Positions 28,152-35,119 of a stretch of 64,000 nt of DNA are shown here, piece after piece (position 1 is the stretch's first letter; each line of letters opens with the position of its first letter). Below the pieces are notes generated by a model. The model did not search any database, was not told where the DNA came from, and saw only the letters and a list, made by a program, of their open reading frames with translations. The translations under genes were made by a program, and so were the position numbers. The DNA is taken from assembly GCF_000758725.1 (NCBI RefSeq), contig NZ_CP009428.1, positions 1,426,001 through 1,490,000 on the forward strand. Reading direction: 5' to 3'. Origin of the DNA: Paenibacillus odorifer. Lineage in GTDB: Bacteria > Bacillota > Bacilli > Paenibacillales > Paenibacillaceae.

Positions 28152-28769
28152 ATGGAGCAGAAATGGTTAACGTGGGCCAAAGAAATTCAGGCCATCGCAC
28201 AGACTGGATTAACTTATGCTAAGGATGTTTATGATATAGAACGGTATCAAGCTTTGCGTGAGCTCAGTGTAGATATCCTCGCTAATTATACCTTCGAAAG
28301 CAAGGAGAGAATTAGACTCTCCTTTGCGGGTGAAGGGGGTTATGCTACCCCAAAAGTTGATGTCCGTGGTGTTGTATTCCGGGAGGATAAAATTCTACTT
28401 GTTCGCGAGAAGTTGGACGGGAATTGGGCGCTTCCTGGTGGCTGGGGGGACATTGGACTGTCGCCGAGCGAAGTTGTTGTGAAAGAAATCAAAGAGGAAT
28501 CGGGTTTTGAGGCAGAAGCAGTTCGCTTACTGGCTGTACTGGATAAGAAATTTCATAGCCATCCGCCGGAGCCTTATCACGTGTACAAGTTCTTTATTTT
28601 ATGCCGCATCGTGGGCGGAGAGGCAATGGAAGGGGTAGAGACAAGCGAAGTTTCGTTTTTTGCTGAAGATAAGCTGCCTGAGCTTTCAGCGGAGCGGAAT
28701 ACAGAGGCACAGATTCGGACGATGTTTGAATATTTACGAAATCCGGAAAAAGTAGTAATATTGGACTAA
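28152..28769 (+). CDS. NUDIX hydrolase with NUDIX_N domain
   Basis: 205 aa. The N-terminal helical extension (about 1-60) is typical of the Nudix_N group of ADP-ribose pyrophosphatase-like enzymes in Bacillota. The Nudix box reads GGWGDIGLSPSEVVVKEIKE followed by ESGF, with all catalytic Glu present. It hydrolyses a nucleoside diphosphate linked to another moiety; the substrate (ADP-ribose or similar) is inferred. Probably an operon partner of the methyltransferase. Confidence 0.88.
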   Translation: MEQKWLTWAKEIQAIAQTGLTYAKDVYDIERYQALRELSVDILANYTFESKERIRLSFAGEGGYATPKVDVRGVVFREDKILLVREKLDGNWALPGGWGDIGLSPSEVVVKEIKEESGFEAEAVRLLAVLDKKFHSHPPEPYHVYKFFILCRIVGGEAMEGVETSEVSFFAEDKLPELSAERNTEAQIRTMFEYLRNPEKVVILD

Positions 28770-28971
28770 GAATCTGCATATACTGTATGACTTCCGCAAA
28801 TTTAAGTTTTTAATTATTCAAAATTTGGTTAATAACTAATATGTAAGCACTTACAACGGTTTGGCCGCTGAGCCTTTATATCTACCAAAATTCAAAATTT
28901 TAATTTTTTGGGTCGAGCGGTCTACATTTTTTCCTCTACTGTGACGATAAGATATTTTAGGAGGGGATCGC

Positions 28972-29124
28972 ATGGAACAAGAAGAATTGAGCATTCCATT
29001 GAAACAGGAAAATGTGGTGCGTCCTGCAGAAGGCAATATTGCCACTGGGCTGGTTTGGGGTATTTTAATCAGCATTCCGTTATGGATCTCTGTTATTGGC
29101 TGGATTTTGGGATTTTGGCACTAA
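28972..29124 (+). CDS. 50-aa small membrane protein
   Basis: Starts MEQEELSIPLKQENVV and ends with a single helix (VWGILISIPLWISVIGWILG). AGGAGGGG precedes ATG by 7 nt, an excellent initiation site, and a strong terminator follows. It is clearly a real short gene of unknown function. The 200 bp upstream is AT-rich with no recognised regulatory motif. Confidence 0.75.
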   Translation: MEQEELSIPLKQENVVRPAEGNIATGLVWGILISIPLWISVIGWILGFWH

Positions 29125-29171
29125 ACCATAAATTAATGAGGATCTAATTCTGTTGATTTTATAGTATACAC

Positions 29172-29209
29172 AAAAGGCTGTCCCTTCCTTGTGGAAGAGA
29201 CAGCCTTTT
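29172..29209. terminator. Bidirectional terminator
   Basis: aaaaggctgtcccttcc/ggaagagacagccttttg stem with a 4-nt loop between convergent genes. Confidence 0.88.
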
Positions 29210-29225
29210 GCGTTTTCTGAAGATC

Positions 29226-29693
29226 TTAGTCTTTTGTATATACCACTCTAAAGTTCTCACAAACAACTTTCATCTTTGGATCAAAGGGTTTGTTTAAGAA
29301 TTTTAAGGATTCTCTGGTGAAGAACTGCTCATGATCATGACGCCATGACTTAAGCGTCCGGTCACCTTCTCCTTCAGTATAGGCAAACTCAGCGCTAACC
29401 TCATCAAAAGGTATAATTTGTACATCTGTAGTAACAATTATTGCCCGCGGATCACCAGATCCATCCAGCACGATACTGTGACCGCCAACTTGTGGAAACG
29501 TCTCGTCACAAGTTTCAAATATATCATAATTCGAAGCAGTTCCTGTCTTGATCCCACGAATCACCAGATCGAGCAGCTCATCGGCCATCTGGGGACTGTC
29601 ACCAAAGGCCCAGGCGTCATAGTTATCCGCTGCTTGTGGATGAAGCTGGGTGTATTCTTTCCACAATAACTTAATCTTCTCTTTGTTGCTCAT
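29226..29693 (-). CDS. ASCH-domain protein
   Basis: 155 aa with the family pattern: AWAFGDSPQMADELLDLV near the N-terminus, the KTGT(A) turn (RGIKTGTASNYD), a central strand pair (RAIIVTTDVQIIPFDEVS) and EGEGDRTLKSWRHDHEQFF. ASCH proteins bind or modify RNA or nucleosides; some are amidohydrolases of acetylcytidine (YqfB), but this is the longer YhfF-like form. Downstream of and same strand as the ABC-F gene, 29 bp apart, so probably co-transcribed with it. Confidence 0.85.
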   Translation of the reverse strand: MSNKEKIKLLWKEYTQLHPQAADNYDAWAFGDSPQMADELLDLVIRGIKTGTASNYDIFETCDETFPQVGGHSIVLDGSGDPRAIIVTTDVQIIPFDEVSAEFAYTEGEGDRTLKSWRHDHEQFFTRESLKFLNKPFDPKMKVVCENFRVVYTKD

Positions 29694-29722
29694 ATGCTCA
29701 TCTCCTTATAGATCAATCTATT

Positions 29723-31684
29723 CTATAGACCAGTTGTCTCCATCCATCCTGTATAGAGCTCATCCAACTGTTCCTGTATCGCATCACGTTCTTGTTGCAG
29801 CTCAGCAAGTTCAGCTGCATCGCTGCTGATCAGGGGATCTAACATCTTAGCATCGATCACGCCAAGGCGTTCCTCTACCTCTGCAATGGCCGTTTCCCAG
29901 TCGAAGGTGGCGTTTTTCCTACGGGAACTGGTGGATTTAGCGTTGGTTTCTTTCCCTGAATCGTTAGATTGAGGCTTATCAGGGCGTGAACTTGTTCGTT
30001 CTGCAGAGACAGGTTTAGCTTGATCCGCAAAAGAGGGAGCTAGTAATGCTTTTTCAGCTTGTTTTTCCTTGTAATATTCATAGTTTCCGTTGAACACTCC
30101 AAACCGCCCGTCTTCAATGGACCATAGTTTGTGAAATAGGCGATTGATGAAATAACGGTCATGAGATACCGCCAGAACCGTGCCTGGAAATTCCTCTAAT
30201 GCTTCTTCGAGTGCTTCACGAGAATCTATGTCCAGATGATTGGTCGGCTCATCCAGAATCAGCAGATTTGGCTTGCGATGCATTAGTACAGCGAAACGCA
30301 GGCGGGTCCATTCACCACCGGACAGATTCGTAATGTCTTTGAATACATCGGGACCATAAAATAGGAAACGTGCAAGCTGCCTGCGTGCTTCACCTTCTTC
30401 AAGTCCAGCTTCTTCGCGGAAGTAGCGGAGTACAGACTGTTTGTTATTTTCAGGAACAGCCTCTTGTGCGAGGTAGCCGACCACAGTTCTTGAGCCGAGT
30501 GTACAGCTTCCGCTGTCCGGGGTTTCCTGCCCTAAAATAATTCTTAAAAGTGTACTTTTACCTGCTCCGTTACCGCCGATGAGTGCCGTAGTCTCTCCGT
30601 AGCGAAGCACTTCGTTTGCCTCTGCGAAAAGGCTTCGCTGACCATATGCTTTTCCGATATCCTCCAATATGACAACCTGATTACCGGAACGGTCATTTTG
30701 CTGTAGCTGCAAATCCATCGATTTGCGCTCCAGAATAGGACGTTTAACCTTCACCATACGATCCAGTGCTTTTTGCATGGATGCTGCTCTCCGGTAAAAG
30801 GAAGGGTTAGGAGGTGTCCCGCGATTGCCAAATTCAATGAGACGTTTGATGCTTTCCTGCATTTGTTTTATTTTTTTCTGCTGCTCTTGATAATCGGCAA
30901 ATTGTTGAAGAAGTTGTGTTTCCTTCTCCACTTGGTAGCCGCTGTAGTTGGTATGGAAGGTAAAGGCCTCGCCATCCTCAATCTCGATCACTTTCTTGAC
31001 TACAGCGTCCAGAAAGTAACGGTCATGGGAGATCGCAAGCACTGTTCCATCATAACTCTGTAAAAATTGCTCCAACCATTCAATGGCGCTCATATCGAGA
31101 TGATTGGTTGGTTCATCCAATAGAAGGATGTCTGGACGGCGCAGCAGCAGCTCCGCAAGTCCGACTTTTGTTTTTTCTCCTCCTGAAAGAGAGGCGAACA
31201 ATCGGCTGTATTGTCCGGTTCCAATCCCGAGACCCGAGGCTACGCGCTGAATAGAGGATTCGATCTCGTAACCTCCGGCGGCCTCGAACTTATCCTGCAA
31301 GCTGCCATATTCTTTCAGCAGCCGATTCCAGAGGGTTTCATCCGTTCCGCTGTTAAAGCTGGACATTTTCAGCTCAAGCTCCCGCAGGCGGTGCTGCCAT
31401 TGCAAAGGTTCGGCAAAGCTGCGCTGCAGAACATCATATACGGTTTCTTTTTCGTTAACTTCTTGAATTTGAGCTAACAGACCTACTACGCTGCCTTTGC
31501 GTATTGAGATTTGCCCTTCATCGGGGCGTTCCTCCCCGTTCAGCAGGTGGAATAGTGTCGTTTTGCCACAGCCGTTGCGGCCGATCAGGCCGATTTTTTC
31601 CCCTTGGCGGATATCGAAGGTAATGCTATTCAGCACGAGTTGTGCCCCGTGGTATTTTTGAACATTTTGGCATTGGATGATCAT
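29723..31684 (-). CDS. ABC-F family ATPase
   Basis: 653 aa, soluble, with twin ATP-binding domains and no membrane part. NBD1 has GRNGCGKTT, LSGGEKTKV and ILLLDEPTNHLDM. NBD2 has GGNGAGKST, LSGGEWTRL and ILDEPTNHLDID. The linker between them (about 245-325) is helical and charged, and a Lys/Ser-rich segment plus coiled coil form a C-terminal extension (about 540-653), as in YdiF/Uup-type members. ABC-F proteins act on the ribosomal E/P site, either as translation factors or as antibiotic-resistance proteins. The long terminator-ended leader (see 31755-31972) is suggestive of regulated expression. Confidence 0.93.
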   Translation of the reverse strand: MIIQCQNVQKYHGAQLVLNSITFDIRQGEKIGLIGRNGCGKTTLFHLLNGEERPDEGQISIRKGSVVGLLAQIQEVNEKETVYDVLQRSFAEPLQWQHRLRELELKMSSFNSGTDETLWNRLLKEYGSLQDKFEAAGGYEIESSIQRVASGLGIGTGQYSRLFASLSGGEKTKVGLAELLLRRPDILLLDEPTNHLDMSAIEWLEQFLQSYDGTVLAISHDRYFLDAVVKKVIEIEDGEAFTFHTNYSGYQVEKETQLLQQFADYQEQQKKIKQMQESIKRLIEFGNRGTPPNPSFYRRAASMQKALDRMVKVKRPILERKSMDLQLQQNDRSGNQVVILEDIGKAYGQRSLFAEANEVLRYGETTALIGGNGAGKSTLLRIILGQETPDSGSCTLGSRTVVGYLAQEAVPENNKQSVLRYFREEAGLEEGEARRQLARFLFYGPDVFKDITNLSGGEWTRLRFAVLMHRKPNLLILDEPTNHLDIDSREALEEALEEFPGTVLAVSHDRYFINRLFHKLWSIEDGRFGVFNGNYEYYKEKQAEKALLAPSFADQAKPVSAERTSSRPDKPQSNDSGKETNAKSTSSRRKNATFDWETAIAEVEERLGVIDAKMLDPLISSDAAELAELQQERDAIQEQLDELYTGWMETTGL

Positions 31685-31754
31685 ATATATTCTCCTTTAA
31701 GAATGCCCTTCGCACCGCCAGTACCCTAAATGGCTCCGAAATCCTGTAAAAAAC

Positions 31755-31792
31755 CATAAAAAAAGACCGTAGGGAAATTTCCCCACGGCCTT
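31755..31792 (-). terminator. Leader terminator (candidate attenuator) upstream of ABC-F gene
   Basis: On the minus strand, a 15-bp stem with two G-U pairs (aaggccgtggggaaa with tttccctacggtctt) is followed directly by seven or eight T. It stands 70 nt before the ABC-F start, and no minus-strand gene lies upstream other than a short candidate leader ORF, so it must act on the ABC-F leader transcript itself. Confidence 0.75.
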
Positions 31793-31804
31793 ATCATTCT
31801 CCGG

Positions 31805-31972
31805 TTAACTGATCCGTCCGGGTGATGGCAGGAAAGGCATTTCACAATTGTGTAGTGTTATTAAATTCATACAAATGGACAGACTTCTCCCGTTATCGCC
31901 ATTTACATGAGCAATGCCAGCTATCGCTTTAGGTAGCCGACTCATAACACTGTTGGTCCAATTGTGATCCAT
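31805..31972 (-). CDS. Candidate 55-aa leader ORF upstream of ABC-F gene
   Basis: Starts MDHNWTNSVMSRLPK and ends PFLPSPGRIS, stopping 12 nt before the leader terminator stem. GAGAGGGG lies 10 nt before its ATG, a fair SD. It overlaps a strongly structured stretch, so it may be a translated regulatory uORF or may simply be open by chance. No protein family recognised. Confidence 0.35.
   Translation of the reverse strand: MDHNWTNSVMSRLPKAIAGIAHVNGDNGRSLSICMNLITLHNCEMPFLPSPGRIS
31843..31966 (-). ncRNA. Structured leader RNA (riboswitch-like) of the ABC-F gene
   Basis: In the minus-strand transcript four nested helices can be drawn. P1a is CACAATTG (31959-31966) with CAATTGTG (31843-31850). 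P1b is AGTGTTAT (31944-31951) with ATAACACT (31854-31861). Inside them, P2 is GTCGGCTA with TAGCTGGC (31934-31941/31916-31923, two G-U) and P3 is AAATGG with CCATTT (31899-31904/31873-31878). This is a closed multi-branch fold about 50 nt before an intrinsic terminator, the architecture of a metabolite- or ribosome-sensing attenuator. It does not match any riboswitch class I know by sight. Confidence 0.5.
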
Positions 31973-32150
31973 TCCTTCCACACCCCTCTCTTAGTAAATT
32001 TAATGACAGTGTAATCAAAAATCAGAAAATAAGCAAGTAAAAAGATGTCAGAGAGTATTTTTACACAGCATAGAATATGAAAAATAGAATAATATGGTTC
32101 TGTAGTGGGGGGCAAGTGGCTAAATTTAACGGATGAAAAGAGGAAGAGAT

Positions 32151-32528
32151 ATGGCACTTTTTGACGGATTAATGGGCAATGCATCACAAGTAAATCTTAC
32201 GGAGGTCCAGCGGGAATACGCACAAATTCTTGCTCCTCAGGAGAAAATCGAACGCGCCTATAAGCTGATTAGAGATATGTTCATTTTTACGGACAAGCGG
32301 CTTATTCTGGTGGATAAACAAGGTCTGACGGGCAAGAAAACAGAATATCATTCGATCCCTTACAAAAGCATCTCGCATTATTCCGTGGAGACGGCAGGGC
32401 ATTTTGACCTGGATGCGGAGCTATGTATCTACATTTCCAGCAGCACGCTTCCGGTGAAGAAGACCTTCAATAAATCCGTAAATATTTACGAGGTGCAGGC
32501 CGTGTTATCGCAATATATTTTAAAATAA
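32151..32528 (+). CDS. Bacterial PH-domain protein
   Basis: 125 aa. It begins MALFDGLMGNAS and consists of one bPH_1 beta-barrel (FIFTDKRLILVDKQGLTGKK, YHSIPYKSISHYSVETAGHF) with a C-terminal helix (VLSQYIL). Such small PH proteins occur widely in Bacillota with no firm function. ATG 32151 follows AGAGGAAG; an upstream in-frame ATG at 32133 lies before that SD and is less likely. Divergent from the ABC-F leader. Confidence 0.85.
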   Translation: MALFDGLMGNASQVNLTEVQREYAQILAPQEKIERAYKLIRDMFIFTDKRLILVDKQGLTGKKTEYHSIPYKSISHYSVETAGHFDLDAELCIYISSSTLPVKKTFNKSVNIYEVQAVLSQYILK

Positions 32529-32611
32529 ATTGTTTATTCGGTGTTTCAAAGCACAAGCCCCCCTCTAAAAGTGGCTAAGATTACTAAGGTTAGATGCAGC
32601 TAGATATATTT

Positions 32612-32778
32612 GAGATAGGTAGCCATTGGTGGCAAAAGGTCACAAGACATAACCGAGATAGGTAGCTATTGGCGGCAAAAGGTCACTAGACATATTCGGG
32701 ATAGGTAGCTATTGGAGGAAATAGGTTAGAGACATAACCGAGATAGACAGCCATATGGCGGCAAAAGGTCACGGTAGT
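32612..32778. repeat. Four imperfect tandem units of ~43 bp
   Basis: Units begin at 32612, 32655, 32698 and 32740 with GAGATAGGTAGC-TATTGG and continue GCGGCAAAAGGTCACNAGAC. They fall in the 690-bp space between the PH gene and the gamma-glutamyltransferase gene. Non-coding as far as can be seen. Confidence 0.85.
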
Positions 32779-32861
32779 ACGCGATGGTAGTATGCGGCTC
32801 CCTGTAATTAAAATGATTTTATAATATTCGTAGGCGTGAATCTACAAGGTTAAACAAAGAT

Positions 32862-32905
32862 GACCTCTTATTTGTGCATAGCTCACAAAAAGAAGAGGTT
32901 TATTT
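32862..32905. other. Inverted repeat in intergenic region
   Basis: acctcttatttgtg and cacaaaaagaagaggt form a hairpin of about 13 bp with a short internal mismatch and a T-rich tail. It could be a late terminator for the PH gene, although it is 330 bp away. Confidence 0.45.
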
Positions 32906-32990
32906 TGCGTTTCAGCGTAACCGATTGACAAAGGATTTTCGTGTAATGTTAAATGACACTAATTAAGTCAGAAGTTATAGGGGGCTCGCA

Positions 32991-33250
32991 GAGGAACCTG
33001 CCGCAAAAGATAGGAAGATTGAATATGTTGAAGAAACCCGCCGCAAAAAAATAAGGAGTTGGGACATGGGCGGAGAAACTCGTAAAAAAACTAAGGGGGA
33101 TGGATATGGCGGAGGGGTGGAACCCGTAAAACGTAGAGGAATGGCATGGGGAAGAAACCCGAAAAACATAGAGGGAAGGGCATGGCGGAGCGGAGAAACC
33201 CGTAAAAGATAGGGGGACGGAACATGGCGGAGAAACCCGTAATAGGCACA
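32991..33250 (+). repeat. Degenerate tandem copies of the ggt translation-start region
   Basis: Six to seven imperfect units of 35-44 bp each contain a block like AGAAACCCGTAAAA, a purine-rich block GGGGGA-GGA and ATGGCGGAG. Block starts are near 33032, 33074, 33118, 33152, 33193 and 33231. The last unit is the actual SD, ATG and codons 2-6 of the gamma-glutamyltransferase gene. So the array looks like repeated duplication of the gene's own initiation region. Confidence 0.8.
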
Positions 33251-34801
33251 AAAACTATGGTAGTTAGCCCCCATTATTTAGCCTCGGCTGCTGGTGCACG
33301 TATGTTGGAAAAAGGGGGTAATGCCTTTGATGCAGCGGTGGCGATCAGTGCGACACTAGCTGTTGTATATCCGCATATGACGGGGCTAGGCGGAGATTCC
33401 TTTTGGTTGACCTATAACACGCAAGAGGCGCGTGTTCGGGCCTATAACGGAAGCGGGCGCTCCGGGTACGGAGTCCGCAGAAGCAGCTATGCCGGGGAAG
33501 CTTTCATCCCGCGGCGGGGGATTCGCAGCGCCATTACGGTGCCGGGGATGGCGGACAGTTGGGATGCCATACTGAGTAAGTATGGCCGCTTTATGCTGGC
33601 GGAGGTACTGGAGCCTGCCATTGGTTATGCTTTGGAGGGATTTCCGCTGTCGCCGGATCAGCGGAATAACATGGCTGTTGCGGGCTCTGCGCTGTCGCCG
33701 GAGGCGGCAGCGATTTACACGCCAGGCGGCGTGATTCCTTGTGCTGGATCGCGATTCCAGCAAAAACAGCTGGCGGCCACCCTGCGGACATTGGCGGCGG
33801 GTGGGCGGGATGCTTTTTATAAGGGGAAGATTGCGGAGGACATCTGTGACTATATGCTGGCAACTGGCGGGTATTTGACTCGGGATGACTTTGCGGATCA
33901 TCAGGGGGATTGGGTCGAGCCGATTCATACGGATTATCACGGGCATACGGTATATCAAGTGCCGCCTAATTCTCAAGGTTTCACTGGACTAATGAGTCTT
34001 AATTTATTGGAACATTACAATTTTGAAGCAATCGGGCATGGTTCGTATGAATATTATCACCTGCTTGTTGAAGCGTTGAAGCTAAGCTTCCGCGATCGGG
34101 ATAGGGTGCTTACAGATCCGGATTTTAGTGCTATTCCTTTGGAGCAGCTGCTGGATAAACGTTATGCAGGACAATTAGCGCCTACCATCTCGATGCAAAA
34201 AGCTGCACAACTGACAAGTCAGCCTATCGGCAGTGATACAGCTTATGCTGCGGTTGTGGATGAGGACGGGAATGCGGTCTCTTTTATTCAGAGTCTGTAT
34301 TTTGAATTTGGTTCGGGCGTGGCCGCTGGGGATACTGGGATTCTGCTGCAGAATCGAGGTTCGTTTTTTTCGCTGGACCCCGGGCACATCAATACGCTTG
34401 AGCCGCATAAGCGCAGCTTCCACACACTGATGCCAGCGATGGCCTGCCGCGAGGGCAAACCTGCGATTCTGTACGGGACGCAAGGTGGCGAAGGTCAACC
34501 ACAGACTCAAACCCTGCTGCTCACACGGATGCTGCATTATGGCATGAATCCACAAACGGCTGTGAATGAGCCGCGTTTTGTGTGGGGGAGAACGTGGGGG
34601 GAGCCTACGCAAGAGCTAAAGGTGGAGAGCAGGGTAGCTGATGAGGTGCTGGCAGATTTGGCCGCAGCCGGTCATATTGTCCGGAAAGTAGATGACTATG
34701 ATGGGATTATGGGTCACGCTCACATGATTTCGATAGATGACAATGGATACCGCAGTGGGGGAACGGACCGACGCTGCGATGGTGCGGCGATTGGGTGGTA
34801 G
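33224..34801 (+). CDS. Gamma-glutamyltransferase family protein
   Basis: 525 aa Ntn-hydrolase. The large-subunit start has GGNAFDAAVA; the probable processing and nucleophile Thr is T339 in GSDTAYAAVVD, with the following strand DEDGNAVSFIQS. The small subunit carries GGEGQPQTQ and the C-terminal DRRCDGAA pattern. There is no signal peptide, so it is probably intracellular, unlike secreted Ggt. It would hydrolyse a gamma-glutamyl or related acyl bond; a true glutathione activity is not shown. It is the first gene on the left of the purine island, followed by an amidase, and may belong to a nitrogen-scavenging theme. Confidence 0.85.
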   Translation: MAEKPVIGTKTMVVSPHYLASAAGARMLEKGGNAFDAAVAISATLAVVYPHMTGLGGDSFWLTYNTQEARVRAYNGSGRSGYGVRRSSYAGEAFIPRRGIRSAITVPGMADSWDAILSKYGRFMLAEVLEPAIGYALEGFPLSPDQRNNMAVAGSALSPEAAAIYTPGGVIPCAGSRFQQKQLAATLRTLAAGGRDAFYKGKIAEDICDYMLATGGYLTRDDFADHQGDWVEPIHTDYHGHTVYQVPPNSQGFTGLMSLNLLEHYNFEAIGHGSYEYYHLLVEALKLSFRDRDRVLTDPDFSAIPLEQLLDKRYAGQLAPTISMQKAAQLTSQPIGSDTAYAAVVDEDGNAVSFIQSLYFEFGSGVAAGDTGILLQNRGSFFSLDPGHINTLEPHKRSFHTLMPAMACREGKPAILYGTQGGEGQPQTQTLLLTRMLHYGMNPQTAVNEPRFVWGRTWGEPTQELKVESRVADEVLADLAAAGHIVRKVDDYDGIMGHAHMISIDDNGYRSGGTDRRCDGAAIGW

Positions 34802-34834
34802 GTATAGGTGTGATGGAAGGATTGGAAGGACTCT

Positions 34835-35086
34835 GAAGGAATCGTAGGTGGAATGATGGATGGAAAAGCTGCTGATGGGGTCGTAGGAGGAAAGATGGAG
34901 AATTGGAAGGACTGCTGGAGGAATCGAAGGCGGGATGGTGTGGGATCCGAAAGGCTGATGGAAGAATCGTAGGTGGAATGATGGATGGAAAAGCTGCTGA
35001 TGGGTCGTAGGAGGAAAGATGAGGAATTGGAAGGAACGCTGGAGGAATCGTAGGAGAAGCGTGGGATCCGAAAGGCTGATGGAAGG
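34835..35086 (+). repeat. Direct duplication of ~126 bp, purine-rich
   Basis: 34835-34960 and 34961-35086 are near-identical copies (for example GTAGGTGGAATGATGGATGG and GGGATCCGAAAGGCTGATGG in both) with small indels. Each contains smaller GGAAGGA/GGAGGAATCG sub-repeats. They fill the 318 bp between gamma-glutamyltransferase and amidase genes, with strong G/A bias on the + strand. No gene is seen in this stretch. Confidence 0.88.
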
Positions 35087-35119
35087 GTAAAAGTAATGGT
35101 CTAGGGAGGAGGGGGAATT

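Noticed and set aside
33066..33211. Short ORF starting MGGETRKK upstream of the gamma-glutamyltransferase gene
   Set aside because: It is made entirely of the duplicated start-region units and encodes only low-complexity repeats.
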